Assembly: GCA_030674185.1 (NCBI GenBank)
Contig: JAPXFY010000026.1
Location: 53,962,712-54,026,711 of the forward strand
Origin: Monoplex corrugatus
Lineage: Eukaryota; Mollusca; Gastropoda; Littorinimorpha; Ranellidae
Reading direction: 5' to 3'
DNA length: 64,000 bases
The notes beneath the pieces are model-generated. The model was not told the origin of the DNA. It saw only the letters and a program-made list of their open reading frames with translations, and did no database searches. A program made the translations under genes and the position numbers. This document shows positions 24,036 to 35,085 of this stretch, piece by piece. Within the stretch, counting starts at the first letter, position 1. Each line of letters begins with the position of its first letter.

Positions 24036-24850
24036 AGATGATGCTTCAAAACGATCTCACCTGCAGCAACGTCAAAATACAATGATGAATAAGAAGAGAA
24101 GTTATTCAGGATCTAGAAGCTAAACACGATTTGTCAGATGTGGAAAAAAGCAAAGTAAGAGAACGATAAAACAGTTAATATAACTACGCGCTACAGAAAG
24201 AAGCAGGGAGTACTACTTTGACCTAAGGTGAGATGGGTTGCGGATGGGGAAAATAAACTATCTCTGCAACGCTGAAAAAAGAAAATATATCAACAAACAA
24301 ATCAATAAATCTACTCACAACAATGGCAATGAAGTATGTGAAACACTGAAATGATCAAGATCGTAAAAACATTTTATGAGAATTTATATGAAAAGAGAGA
24401 AGTAGAGGATTATGAAATCTCTGATATTGTTATATAAAAAAAAGTATACAAGCCTAAACAGATAAAAACAAAAATACACCTGTAGGGAAATATTGTCATT
24501 GAACAACTGAAACATCTTGATTCTAAAATCGTTTTGTTACATTGTGTTTACATGCGCACTAATTTTCAGAGAGCAATTAAAATGACTCTAAACTTCAGAA
24601 AGGGTGTCTTGTCACTGTGCTACTGACTCTGTGTGAGCTGAAATAACAGCCAGTCAGAAACCTGGAAATGCAACCAGCATGGCATTTAGATGTTGTTTAC
24701 ATGCAGCAAACTGTGAAAAAGAAGAAGATATAAAATTGTTTTGTTCAATAAGCTTTGAAAAAGCACTGACTTTTTCAAGTGAGTAGTATGAGTTTTATTG
24801 CAACCAGGCATACATACAGATATGTACATACGTATATTACAGTATGGGTC
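24036..24850. other. Gap between LINE-B and minisatellite
   Basis: AT-rich sequence. A second weak LINE-like stretch around 24060-24480 ('aacgtcaaaatacaatgatgaataag...') has no readable domain. No gene was recognised. Confidence 0.4.
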
Positions 24851-24889
24851 ACCATAACCCAGTTTGAACCATCGTGTCCTTTATATGGA

Positions 24890-25585
24890 CATAATGGCAC
24901 TGAGACACAATGGCACGTGGACACAGTGACTTGTATACTCAAAGGTACGTGACACGTGGACACAAGGGTACGTGGACACAAAGGCACGTGGACACTATGG
25001 TATGTGGACAGAATGGCACGTGGACACAATGGCACGTGTACACAATGGCACGTGGACATTATGGTATGTGGACAGAATGGCACGTGGACACAATGGCACG
25101 TGTACACAATGGCATGACCCTGTGGAAACGATGGTACGTGGACTCCAAGACACGTGGGTACAATGGTACGTGGACACAATGGTACGTGGACACACAATAG
25201 TACGTGGACACACAATGGTACGTGGACACACAATGGTACGTGGACACACAATGGTACGTGGACACACAATGGTACGTGGACACACAATGGCACGTGGACA
25301 CATTGGCACGTGGACACACAATGGTACGTGGACACACAATGATACGTGGACACACAATGGCACGTGGACACAATGGCACGTGGACATTATGGTATGTGGA
25401 CAGAATGGCACGTGGACACAATGGCACGTGTACACAATGGCATGACCCTGTGGAAACGATGGTACGTGGACTCCAAGACACGTGGGTACAATGATACGTG
25501 GACACAATGGTACGTGGACACACAATGGCACGTGGACACACAATGGCACGTGGACACAATGGCACGTGGACACAACGATATGTGG
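24890..25585. repeat. CACGTG-rich minisatellite with a higher-order duplication
   Basis: The array is built of 16-bp and 18-bp units around (t/c)ACGTGGACACAATGG, about 40 in all. A block of about 143 bp (25043-25185) recurs at about 25375-25519, including the irregular pieces 'catgaccctgtggaaacg' and 'ctccaagacacgtggg', so a section has been duplicated within the array. Long frames on both strands are by-products of the repeat. Confidence 0.92.
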
Positions 25586-25833
25586 TCCGTACTTTCCAAC
25601 TTTCAAGGTCTGCATTTAAAAATCATCCCATCAACAGTTGCTAAACTCCTCTGTAAAAAAAATAGTGAATTGCTGTGTGCATGTGTGTGTTCGAGCGGAA
25701 TGTGCTTATCTGTAAAGCGCTCAGAAACTGAGTAATTAAGATGTCCTCATTATGATAAGCCCACAACGCAGCTCGCAGTGTGGCCAACTGGAAATGTATT
25801 GACAGTGTGGGAACTCGTGGCTGCCGTATGCGT

Positions 25834-25847
25834 GGGGGGGGGGGGGG

Positions 25848-25909
<62 letters not shown>

Positions 25910-25925
25910 TGTGTGTGTGTGTGTG
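25834..25925. repeat. poly-G, (GA)n and (GT)n tract
   Basis: About 18 G residues run into about 30 GA units and then GT units. Confidence 0.95.
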
Positions 25926-26049
25926 TTGTGCGCGTGAGCGAGTGCGAGACCAGAGAGCGTCGCATTATCGATCTATTTCCAGATTTCCCCTGTAGCATCT
26001 CTGACTTACCCCTATGTGAAATTTGTAACATGGGGGGAAAAGTACGTAC

Positions 26050-26134
26050 GCACGTATGTATGTATGTATGTATGTATGTATGTATGTATGTATGTATGTA
26101 TGTATGTATACATATATACATGCATATATATATA

Positions 26135-26215
<81 letters not shown>
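26050..26215. repeat. (GTAT)n and (GT)n compound microsatellite
   Basis: About 14 GTAT units, a short TATA-rich link and about 45 GT/GTAT units. Confidence 0.95.
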
Positions 26216-26216
<1 letters not shown>

Positions 26217-26283
26217 GTGGGTGTGTTTATGCATGAATGAGAATATTGGCTGACTAGATTTATGGAATATTGCACCAGCAGTC

Positions 26284-27550
26284 AAGAAGAAGAAGAATTG
26301 CGAAGAAGAAGAATTGCGAAGAAGAATTGCGAAGAAGAAGAAGAATTGCGAAGAAGAAGAAGAATTGCGAAGAATTGCGAAGAAGAAGAATTGCAAAGAA
26401 GAAGAAGAATTGTGAAGAAGAATTGCGAAGAAGAAGAAGAAGAATTGCGAAGAAGAAGAATTGCGATGAAGAAGAATTGCGAAGAAGAAGAAGAAGAATT
26501 GCGAAGAGGAATAATTGCGAAGAAGAAGAAGAAGAAGAAGAAGAATTGCGAAGAAGAATAATTGCGAAGAAGAAGAAGAAGAAGAGTTGCGAAGAAGAAG
26601 AAGAAGAATTGCGAAGAAGAAGAAGAAGAATTGCGAAGAAGAAGAAGAATTGTGAAGAAGAAGAAGAATTGCGAAGAAGAATTGCGAAGAAGAAGAATTG
26701 CGAAGAAGAAGAAGAATTGCGAAGAAGAATTGCGAAGAAGAAGAAGAAGAATTGCGAAGAAAAAGAAGAAGAAGAAGAAGAAGAAGAAGAATTGCGAAGA
26801 AGAAGAATTGCGAAGAAGAAGAATTGCAAGAAGAAGAAGAAGAAGAATTGCGAAGAAGAAGAAATTACGAAGAAGAAGAAGAATTGGAAGAAGAAGAATT
26901 GCGAAGAAGAAGAAGAAGAGAATTGCGAAGAAGAATTGCGAAAAGAAGAGAGAGAGAAGAATTGCGAAGAAGAATTGCGAAGAAGAAGAATTGCGAAGAA
27001 GAAGGAATTGGAAGAAAGAAGAAGAATTGCGAAGAAAAAGAAGAGAATGCGAAGAAGAAGAAGAAGAGAAGAAGAAGAAATGAAGAAGAAAGAAGAAGAA
27101 GAAGAAGAATTGCAAAAGAAGAATTGCGAAGAAAAGAATTGCAAGAAGAAAGAAGAATTGCGAAGAAGAAGAATTGTGAAGAAGAAGAAGAAGAAGAAGA
27201 AGAAGAATTGCGAAGAAGAAGAAGAAAAAGAATTGCGAAGAAGAAGAAGAATTGCGAAGAATGGAAGAAAGAATTGGAAAGAAGAAGAAGAAGAAGAAGA
27301 AGAAAGAAGAAGAAGAAGAAGAAGAAGAAGAAGAAGAAGAAGAAGAAGAAGAAGAAGAAGAAGAAGAAGAAGAAGAAAGAAGAAGAAGAAGAAAGAAGAA
27401 GAAGAAGAAGAAGAAGAACAAGAACAAGAACAAGACAGAAACAAGAAGAACAAGAAGAACAAGAACAAGAACAAGAAGAACAAGAACAAGAACAAGAAGA
27501 ACGAGAAGAACAAGAACAAGAACAAGAACAAGAAGAACAAGAAGATAATG
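26284..27550. repeat. 1.3 kb GAA/AAG array with AATTGCG interruptions
   Basis: The plus strand is almost all purine: GAAGAAGAA blocks of varying length are broken about every 12-40 bases by aattgcg. From about 27415 the unit changes to AAGAACAAG. This is one long polypurine/polypyrimidine domain. Frames of 400 or more codons on both strands (Lys/Glu/Arg or Phe/Leu/Ser only) are artefacts of the repeat. Confidence 0.95.
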
Positions 27551-27844
27551 ATGATAAACATAAAAAAATGACAACAAAGTAAGAATATCATTCATATTGA
27601 TATTATTTACATTGAAGAACATTGGGTTCACACTGGGTTAGATGTTTCAAATAACGAAATTGACACAAAGATCAATGTCAGTCCTATATCATAGCTTCTC
27701 TGTCAGTCATGAAAGAACCGTCATTACTAACCCCGCCCCTCCCCCCAAAAAATCCTTTTTCAATCCAACCGATATCTTTAATCAAATTATTTTCATCATT
27801 AATTATTTAATTATGTAAAATCGGTTCTGAAGGTAAACATTTGG

Positions 27845-28036
27845 TTAACCCTTTGACTCTCGCACCCTATCCACCAGCTGCAAACACTCAACTCTTTGAT
27901 TCCCTCATCCTATCCACCAGCTTCCTGCAAAAAGCTGGTGGATAGGGTGAGGAAGTCATAGGTTTAAGTTTTTCATTGGCTGGCAAGGTTGACAATGCAG
28001 GATGCTGATGGACAGGGTGCGGGAGTCAAAGGTTAA
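27845..28036. mobile_element. Palindromic piggyBac-like MITE, copy B
   Basis: Starts TTAACCCTTTGACTCTCGCA and ends with the inverted form plus TTAA. A second, inner palindrome (caccagcttcctgc / aaaaagctggtgg) is centred near 27930. Confidence 0.85.
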
Positions 28037-29110
28037 TGTTGACTGTGTATTTCTGTAGATGTGATTGTAAACCTGAAACACGTGTTTCCAAAACAATTAC
28101 CGTTAACTTTGTGCAAAGGAAGCTGGAGTTGTACTTTTCACTTTCAATCAAAAATGCATGATTTTCACTAGAAATAGTCGACTATTTCAAAGCTTTGATA
28201 TACTTCTTTTTATCAAGTGTATTTGAGCCTCTATTTTGTATATTCTCTTTAGTTGTTTTTCTTGTTGTTTTTCTATCTTTTTTTACTATTCCAGATAAAG
28301 GAAAAGCACAGCTTTTGAAAATTACTCGTAAATTCATCTGGAGGATCTGGCAGTAAAATCCTGAAGTGGTTTGTTTGGATAGTATCAGAGCTTTTGACTC
28401 TGCAACTCTTTATAGTGGAGTTATATTTCTATTCATTCGAATTAGTGTTTTTATTTATTCGAATTTTGAGCAAATCTTCTACTGCTGATGATTTTCAGCA
28501 TAGTTCACTTATTCGCACCCTTTTATGTTGTGGGTAAACCAAATTTGTAATGTCATATATCTCTGAGGATTCAGAGGGAGCAGGAGGAAATGACAAAAAG
28601 GTTGAAGTGAAGCTTAGAGGAGGAATGAGGATAAGATAGAATATTTTAAAACTGCGGTTACATTATGCAGAGTGGCTCTGAGGAGGGAAGACGGAGGGAG
28701 GAAATGACTGGCAGGCGAAGGGCGTGAGAAAATAAAAAGGAAAGGAATGGAATCAAAGAGGGCAGACTGTAAGCAGTATTCTCTTTGATGGAATGCCAGA
28801 GGTCTTGAAGGGAGAAGGTGTGGAGGAGAGGAGGGAGGAAAGTGCTTACTAGATTGTTTCTCAGTTTGTCATTGAAAATGACTCATGTTTGCAAGATTGT
28901 TTCTCAGTTTGTTATTGAAAACGATTTTTTTTATGAAATTGATTAAAAATCTTCAAGTTAATTTATATCAATTCTCACTCTCATTCTCTCTCGCCCCCTC
29001 CCTCCCTCCCTCACTCTCTCTCTCTTCACTCACATACACTGATCTCTTTTAGGGAAGTAAAGGGAAAAGGTGTTTTTTTCCCAAAGTAAGAAGGGGATTC
29101 TTAGAATGGT
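28037..29110. other. Gap without recognised gene
   Basis: Unique AT-rich sequence, with a purine-rich stretch at 28570-28860 and short CT repeats near 28980-29030. No domain-bearing frame was seen. Confidence 0.45.
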
Positions 29111-29119
29111 TTGACCACC

Positions 29120-29283
29120 TTGTTGTTGTTGTTGTTGTTATGATGATGATGATGGTGGTGGTGGTGGTGGTGATGATGATGATGTGATGATGATGATGAT
29201 GATGATAATGATGATGATGATGATGATGATCATCATCATCATCATCATCATCATAATCATCGTCGTCGTCGTCGTCGTCGTCC
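29120..29283. repeat. Compound trinucleotide array (GTT, GAT, GGT, ATC, GTC)
   Basis: Runs of GTT, GAT, GGT and GAT are followed by ATC (CATCATCAT) and CGT. The GAT run meets the ATC run head to head near 29230, making a perfect palindrome of about 45 bp. Confidence 0.92.
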
Positions 29284-29399
29284 ATTTCATCATTCTTTGA
29301 ATGAATTGACTGTTGGTCACAACTGAATTTTCTGCGTGTATTGTGTACCTCTTTTCCTTGAAAAAAAAAATCACCGTAGCAGAGCGCACAGCGTTTCAC

Positions 29400-29591
29400 C
29401 CCCCCCCCCCCTGTCTCTCTCTCACTCTTTCTGTCTCTCTCTCACTCTCTCTCTCTTTCTCACACACGCACACAAACACACAAACACACACTCACACACA
29501 TACACACACATACACATGCACACACACACACACGCACACACACACACGCACACACACGCACACACACACCCCACACACACACACACACACG

Positions 29592-29623
<32 letters not shown>

Positions 29624-29660
29624 CACACACACACACACCACACGCACACACGCACACACG

Positions 29661-29730
<70 letters not shown>

Positions 29731-29748
29731 CTCTCTCTCTATCTGTCT
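29400..29748. repeat. poly-C, CT and long (CA)n microsatellite
   Basis: A 12-C run, CT-rich sequence and about 270 bp of CA repeats with CGCA and CATA variants. Confidence 0.95.
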
Positions 29749-30964
29749 GTCTGTGTTTGTGTATGCACGTATTTTTATTTATGCAAAGAAGTGGGTTTTT
29801 CAAGAGAAGTTTGCCAAGCGCAAATCTTTTGTTAACAAGTGAAGGGATCTTCAGTATGCGCTAAGTACATTCTGCACACGGGACCTTCGTTTACCATTTC
29901 ATCTGAAGGAATAGAACCAAGACACCGTTCCAGATCTTCGTGTGGGGAGGGGGTGGGAAAGTTTGAAAATATTCCTATCTGTCTTGGAATCAACCCAGGT
30001 GTTATGCATACTAGCCATGTATCCGCTAGGCGACATTGTCTACTGCAATACTGACAATAACGACAAAAGCAATGACGACTGCCAACAGTTTGTAAGTATA
30101 ACTAACATAATCTAGGTTCAAGTTCAAGTTCATATTGCTTATAGCCCAGCCGACTATTAGAGCCGTATCAGGGCTAACACCACGTCAAAAACGACAACCC
30201 GTTAAGACAAAAGAGAACAGTTAAAAACCATGCTCACCGTTAACATTGCAAATCTGAAATGCAATTAACAGAATAACATCTTGACACATTGAAAATAAAT
30301 GTACCAGGGTCAAATCTTGTGAGGAGGCAACTTTATCTTAGCACGAGCGTGAAGTTCTGCGAAAGACGCACATTTGTTGTTGCATCTATAATGGAAGAGA
30401 CGCAAGTCTGAGAGCTGCAGGCATAATATTATTGAAATGACATGTGTGTTCTTCAGTTCTCGATAATGGCTGATATTGTCTTGCTGCTTAAGCGTAACAA
30501 TGCCCATTCGGTGATTTGGATATATATTGACCATTCGGTGATTTGGATAATGATGTTAATGTTCCATGTGTTGCGCGGTGATTTTTTTTTTAATGAGGAA
30601 CGCTGGCTGTTCGTGTACTGGAGAGATGCCAAGAGAACGATGCTGGCCTGTGCGTGTTGCTTCGTTGAAATGCCTTTTACTGAGGTTGGTAGTGTTTGTA
30701 GTTTGGATCGTGTATATGTTGTTCACCTTCAGATGTGTGCAGGGGGGAAAAAGAAGGGGTATAGTGGGGTGTTGGAGTGAGTACGTGTAGTGTGTGTGTA
30801 TGTGGTGGGTTGAGGGTATTATAAATGCCTGACCCAGATTGACTGTCAGATTCAGGCACAGACTGTTTTTATTGTCACAAAAACCATCAAGGCGTTTATG
30901 GACACAGAAAGATAAAACAAACAGAAAGAACGGAATGAAAGCACACCAGTTCATATGCAGACTG
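29749..30964. other. Gap without recognised gene
   Basis: Contains a tandem doublet 'cattcggtgatttggata' at 30508-30549. No coding domain or RNA gene was recognised. Confidence 0.4.
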
Positions 30965-30970
30965 CAGACT

Positions 30971-31080
30971 TGTAACCGAAAATTTGCGCCTGTCTTGTCT
31001 TGTATTAAATACACGTTCTTATTCTTCTTTCGTGCTTTTTATCTGGTTCCCGTTTGCTTGAACGCGGGCAGTCACGCTTC
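30971..31080 (+). mobile_element. Penelope-like terminal fragment
   Basis: Matches the 3' terminal region of the Penelope-like element at 36.98-37.09 kb: CCGAAAATTTGCGCC, then tcttgt, tatt.aatac.cgttctt and GCGGGCAGTCAC. It is truncated just before the GAAA of the hammerhead-like motif and abuts a LINE-B fragment on its right. Confidence 0.75.
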
Positions 31081-31084
31081 TTTT

Positions 31085-31250
31085 GGATAAGGAAGAGATT
31101 TCTTCAGTGTTATACAGAATCAATACTATTGTACAGATGCCAATCGTGGACAGTCAACACGCAAACTCAGAGCAAGTTTGAGGCAGCTGAAATGTGGTTT
31201 CTAAGAAGATGGACACAAACAAACAAACAAACAAACAAAAACAAAAACCC

Positions 31251-31288
<38 letters not shown>

Positions 31289-31420
31289 AAAACCGAAACA
31301 AACGAGAGTCTTGACAGAGACAGACACAAAAAGAACATTAATGAACAAGATTAGGAAAAGAAAGCAACATTTATAGCACATGTTTTGAGGCAAGAGAATT
31401 ACAATGAATGGCTGCACGCG
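31085..31420 (+). mobile_element. LINE-B C-terminal fragment with a CAA array
   Basis: The RT C-terminal text (CYTESILLYRCQSWTVN, then AAEMWFLRR) is interrupted at about 31215-31290 by AAAC/CAA repeats, and then resumes with the ETRVLTETDTK-like block and a partial tail. Confidence 0.75.
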
Positions 31421-31727
31421 CGTTTGATATGTACCTGCGATGAAATGTCCTATTCATTCAGATGATTTCATTTTTTTATCGGGAGCTAAACAGATTTCTA
31501 GTACATCATTAAAGTAGGTAGCAACGAAGATGTGTCTGTCTGTTTCTGTCTTTATGTTCATTGCTGTTTTTGTTAACTTGTCTTCACATAATACAGACTT
31601 ATTGAGCACTTAGACGACCAAGTCATTGGATTAAAACAAAACAAGTTAAAAACAAAAACGGAAGGGGAGAATGTGGTCGGATGGGGAGGGTTTTATGTTT
31701 TGAAGTCTAAAAAGAATTATGCCATAT

Positions 31728-31783
31728 CTCTCTCTCTCTCTGTATGTGTGTATGTATGTATGTGTGTATGTGTGTGTGTGTGT

Positions 31784-31866
<83 letters not shown>
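31728..31866. repeat. (GT)n microsatellite
   Basis: CT repeats, then about 120 bp of GT with TATG variants. Confidence 0.95.
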
Positions 31867-31976
31867 TCTACTTTTCGTTCTGTTTAATTTTCAATTTTCA
31901 ATCGGCCCATCTTAAGTGTGCTTGCAAACAGAAAGTACGGCAAACCAATATGGTGACATGGGGAAGAGGAGGAAGG

Positions 31977-31977
<1 letters not shown>

Positions 31978-32069
<92 letters not shown>

Positions 32070-32120
32070 GTGAGATAGACAGAGAGTGAGACAGACAGAC
32101 AGACAAACAGACTGAGAGAC
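31978..32120. repeat. (GA)n and (ACAG)n microsatellite
   Basis: About 25 GA units, then about 11 ACAG units and a degenerate tail, just beyond the 3' end of LINE-C. Confidence 0.95.
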
Positions 32121-32186
32121 ACACGGATGGATGGTGTTCGTCTGTCGTCGTCGACAATGACCACGGCTTCATGAAGTTGCTTTGAG

Positions 32187-33398
32187 TCAGTGTGTCCGGA
32201 GGTGACTGATCAATCCGATCCGGGCGCAGAAATAACGTCCACAGGTTGGACATCTATGGTCGGTTACTGTGGTTGAAGGGTTTGCAGCCCTAGCTTTCCG
32301 TGCAGCTCGTTTTTCTTGTGCAGATTGGATACGAGACACTTCTGAAGTGGTACATCCGGTTTTGATTCTTCTACGCCAGACTGTACGGTCGAGGGCAAGG
32401 TTTTCCCAATTCTCCCAGTCTATGTTGAGGGACTTTAGCGATGCCTTCAAGCCGTCTTTAAACCGTTTTCTCTGGCCTCCAACTGTTCTCTTGCCAGACG
32501 CTAGTTCCCCGTAGAGGAGTTGCTTCGGAATTCTGGTGTCAGACATCCGGTACACATGGCCAGCCCAGCGAACTTGACTCTTTTGAAGTAAAGTGTAGAT
32601 GGAGGGGAGATTGGCTCTCTCTAGTACTTCTGTATCAGGGATCTTCTCTTGCCATCGGATATTGAGAATCTTTCTGAGGCTTTTGGTGTGAAAATGATTC
32701 AATTTCCTTGCGTGTCTACTGTAAACAGTCCAGGTCTCACTGCCGTAGAGGAGAGTGGTGAGGACCACCGCTTTGTACACTTTGAGTTTAGTTGTGGCCG
32801 AGATACCTCTTCTGTCCCATACAGTAGGACGCAGCCTCCCAAATGCAGTGCTGGCCTTAGCTATGCGTTTGTTGACTTCGTCGTCGATATGCACACAACG
32901 TGATAGGGAACTGCCGAAATATGTGAAGTTGTCGACTGCATGTAGTTTTGTGCCCTTGACCTCGATATTTGGTTCAGTATATAGTACACCTGGAGGAGGC
33001 TGATACATGACTTCGGTTTTCTTGGTGCTTATTGTAAGACCGAAGTTGTCGCAAGCAGTTGAAAATGTGTCCATGCATTGTTGCATCTGTTCACCACTGT
33101 AAGCATTTAACGCACAATCGTCTGCGAAAAGGAGGTCACGAAGAGTGCTGTAACTGCATTTAGTGGTCGCCTTGAGGCGTCTTGTGTTGTACAACTTGCC
33201 GTCTGTGCGGTAGCGTATATCTATGCCAGGGTCTTCTGGAGAGAACGCATCTGATAACATTGCCGAGAACATCATAGAGAATAGTATAGGCGCAGGGACG
33301 CATCCTTGTTTCACGCCATTGCTGACTGGAAAGTCTCTGGACATTTCTTCGTCATCAAGGACCCGTGCCATCATACCATCGTGGAATTGTCGCACCAT
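32187..33398 (-). pseudogene. LINE-C (RTE-type) reverse transcriptase with C-terminal C2H2 zinc finger
   Basis: Uninterrupted minus-strand frame of about 403 codons from MVRQFHDGMMARV. It carries NGVKQGCVPAPILFSMMF (motif B), LRDLLFADDCALNAY (motif C, both aspartates kept), LTISTKKTEVMYQP, FTYFGSSLSR and LLYGSETWTVYSRH. After these come WAGHVYRMSDTRIPKQLLYG and a final zinc finger with CPTCGRYFC and HLRTH. The frame stops right after the finger. The 5' half of the RT lies on the far side of an insertion at 33400-34100, where motif A is found at 34101-34232 in the same frame. The element is therefore split and 5'-truncated, but this part is remarkably free of damage. Confidence 0.9.
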
Positions 33399-33399
33399 A

Positions 33400-33832
33400 G
33401 GAAGACTGAAGTCATGGTGATCAGTAAAAAACATGAAATCCCTCATGCAAAATAACAGCAAATGGCACAACCTTGACACAGGTTAATAAGTTCAAATACC
33501 TGGGAATGGTCATTTCATCAGACAGCAGATGCACATTGGAAATAGCTGGCAGAATCGGCCAAGCCAAAACAAGAAGATGACAAGCATTCTTACCAACAAA
33601 TGCCTATCAATTAACATCAGAAAGAGAGTCCTTGAATGTTATATAGAACCAATAATATTGTACGGATGCGAGGCGTGGACAGTCAGCAAGCAAAGCCAGA
33701 GCAAGATTCAGGCAGCTGAGATGTGGTTTCTCAGAAGAATGTTGAGAGTTCCATGGACAGCAGAGAAAACAAACGAGACAGTCTTGATGGAGGCAGACAC
33801 AAGTAGATCACTCATAAGGAAGATATATAATT
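33400..33832 (+). mobile_element. LINE-B RT C-terminal fragment inside LINE-C
   Basis: Starts at KTEVMVISKK(H), followed by the KYLGMVISSDSR, LSINIRKRVLECYIEPI, YGCEAWTVSKQS and MLRVPWTAEKTNETV blocks. It ends abruptly where the LINE-A 3' UTR begins. It is in the opposite orientation to the LINE-C that surrounds it. Confidence 0.85.
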
Positions 33833-33957
33833 GTATATAATATGCTCTCTATAATTTTCCATTGCTTTTATTCTTTTTCCCCATTTATAGCCGTGTGCGT
33901 GTGTGTGTGTGTGTATGTGTATGTGTGTGTGTGTGTGTGCGTGTGTGTGTGTGTGTG

Positions 33958-33995
<38 letters not shown>

Positions 33996-34100
33996 CGTGC
34001 GTGTGTGTGCGTGCATGCGTGTGTGTCTGTTTCAGCGCTTAGATTTGATTTTATCAAGATTTTGCGCTATATAAATATTGTAATTATTATTAATTATTAT
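33833..34100 (+). mobile_element. LINE-A 3' UTR and tail with (GT)n
   Basis: Consists of 'tataatatgctctctataattttcc', a GT/GCGT array of about 130 bp (33893-34026), 'cagcgcttagatttgatttta' and GCGCTATATAAAT with ATT repeats. It is joined to the LINE-B fragment on its left without spacer. Confidence 0.88.
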
Positions 34101-34232
34101 ATTTACGAAGGCTGGAGGGCAGCCGAACTTCGCCATTATCTTCCACAGCCCCTCGCGACTCACCGTGTCAAACGCCTTTGTCAAGTCGACAAAGGTTGTG
34201 TACAGTGCTCGGTGTTGTTCCTGCGCCTTTTC
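34101..34232 (-). pseudogene. LINE-C RT, 5' part with motif A
   Basis: Minus strand reads ARQLQEKAQEQHRALYTTF, then VDLTKAFDTVSREGLWKIM (motif A) and FGCPPAFVN. The next residues (MVRQFHDG) are found at 33398 after removing the inserted LINE fragments, with no codon lost. The 5' side runs into a CA array, so the element is truncated there. Confidence 0.88.
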
Positions 34233-34243
34233 TTGCAGTTGAC

Positions 34244-34470
<227 letters not shown>

Positions 34471-34725
34471 GAGCGGTTTCTACGACAGATGTACTGCTTT
34501 ACCGTGACAAAGTTTTTTTGTTTTGGTTTGTTTTTTGTTTGGTTTGTGTTTTTTTTCTCTCTTTCTTTCATGCAAATAACTACAAATAGTCGAGTTAAAA
34601 TAATGTCCCTGTCCCCTTTCCCTTCCTTCTCCAGGAACGTTAAATATGTACACGCTCGCACATGTGCCACACATGGACAGATGTTCGCTCGTATGCACGC
34701 ATACACACAAAGACATGTACAGAGA

Positions 34726-34990
34726 CAGCCGCCATGTCCCTCAATCCGTGAAGAGACAGCCGCCATGTCCCTCAATCCGTGAAGAGACAGCCGTCATATC
34801 CCTCAATCCGTGAAGAGACAGCCGCCATGTCCCTCAATCCGTGAAGAGACAGCTGCCATGTCCCTCAATCTGTGAAGAGACAGCCGCCATGTCCCTCAAT
34901 CCGTGAAGAGACAGCCGCCATGTCCCTCAATCTGTGAAGAGACAGCCGCCATGTCCTCAATCTGTGAAGAGACAGCCGCCATGTCCCTCC
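34726..34990. repeat. 31-bp minisatellite, nine copies
   Basis: The unit cagccgccatgtccctcaat + ccgtgaagaga repeats at 34726, 34757, 34788, 34819, 34850, 34881, 34912, 34943 and 34973 with few substitutions. There are no spacers. It ends about 95 bp before the truncated start of the Penelope-like ORF. Confidence 0.95.
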
Positions 34991-35085
34991 AACGTCAGAC
35001 CCACGAACCGTTGGCATCAAAGATCCCGACATGAACATGCCTCAGGCGTGGATGCCTCAGGCGTGGATGCAGCAGAAGAAACCAA

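Noticed and set aside
24772..25735. Overlapping frames with repeated 'GTWTHN' or 'VSTYHC' peptides
   Set aside because: The 16/18-bp minisatellite lacks stops in several frames; the peptides shift with unit length and appear on both strands.
26260..27631. Open frames of more than 400 codons on both strands
   Set aside because: They consist only of Lys/Glu/Arg or Phe/Leu/Ser and come from the GAA array; no start context or complex sequence.
29313..29864. His/Thr-rich frame of 183 codons
   Set aside because: A product of the CA microsatellite.
33399..33479. N-terminal 27 residues of the long LINE-C frame
   Set aside because: They are the antisense of the inserted LINE-B fragment; true LINE-C sequence resumes at 34101.
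34726..34990. CRISPR-like direct repeats
   Set aside because: The 31-bp units are contiguous, without spacers, in animal DNA.
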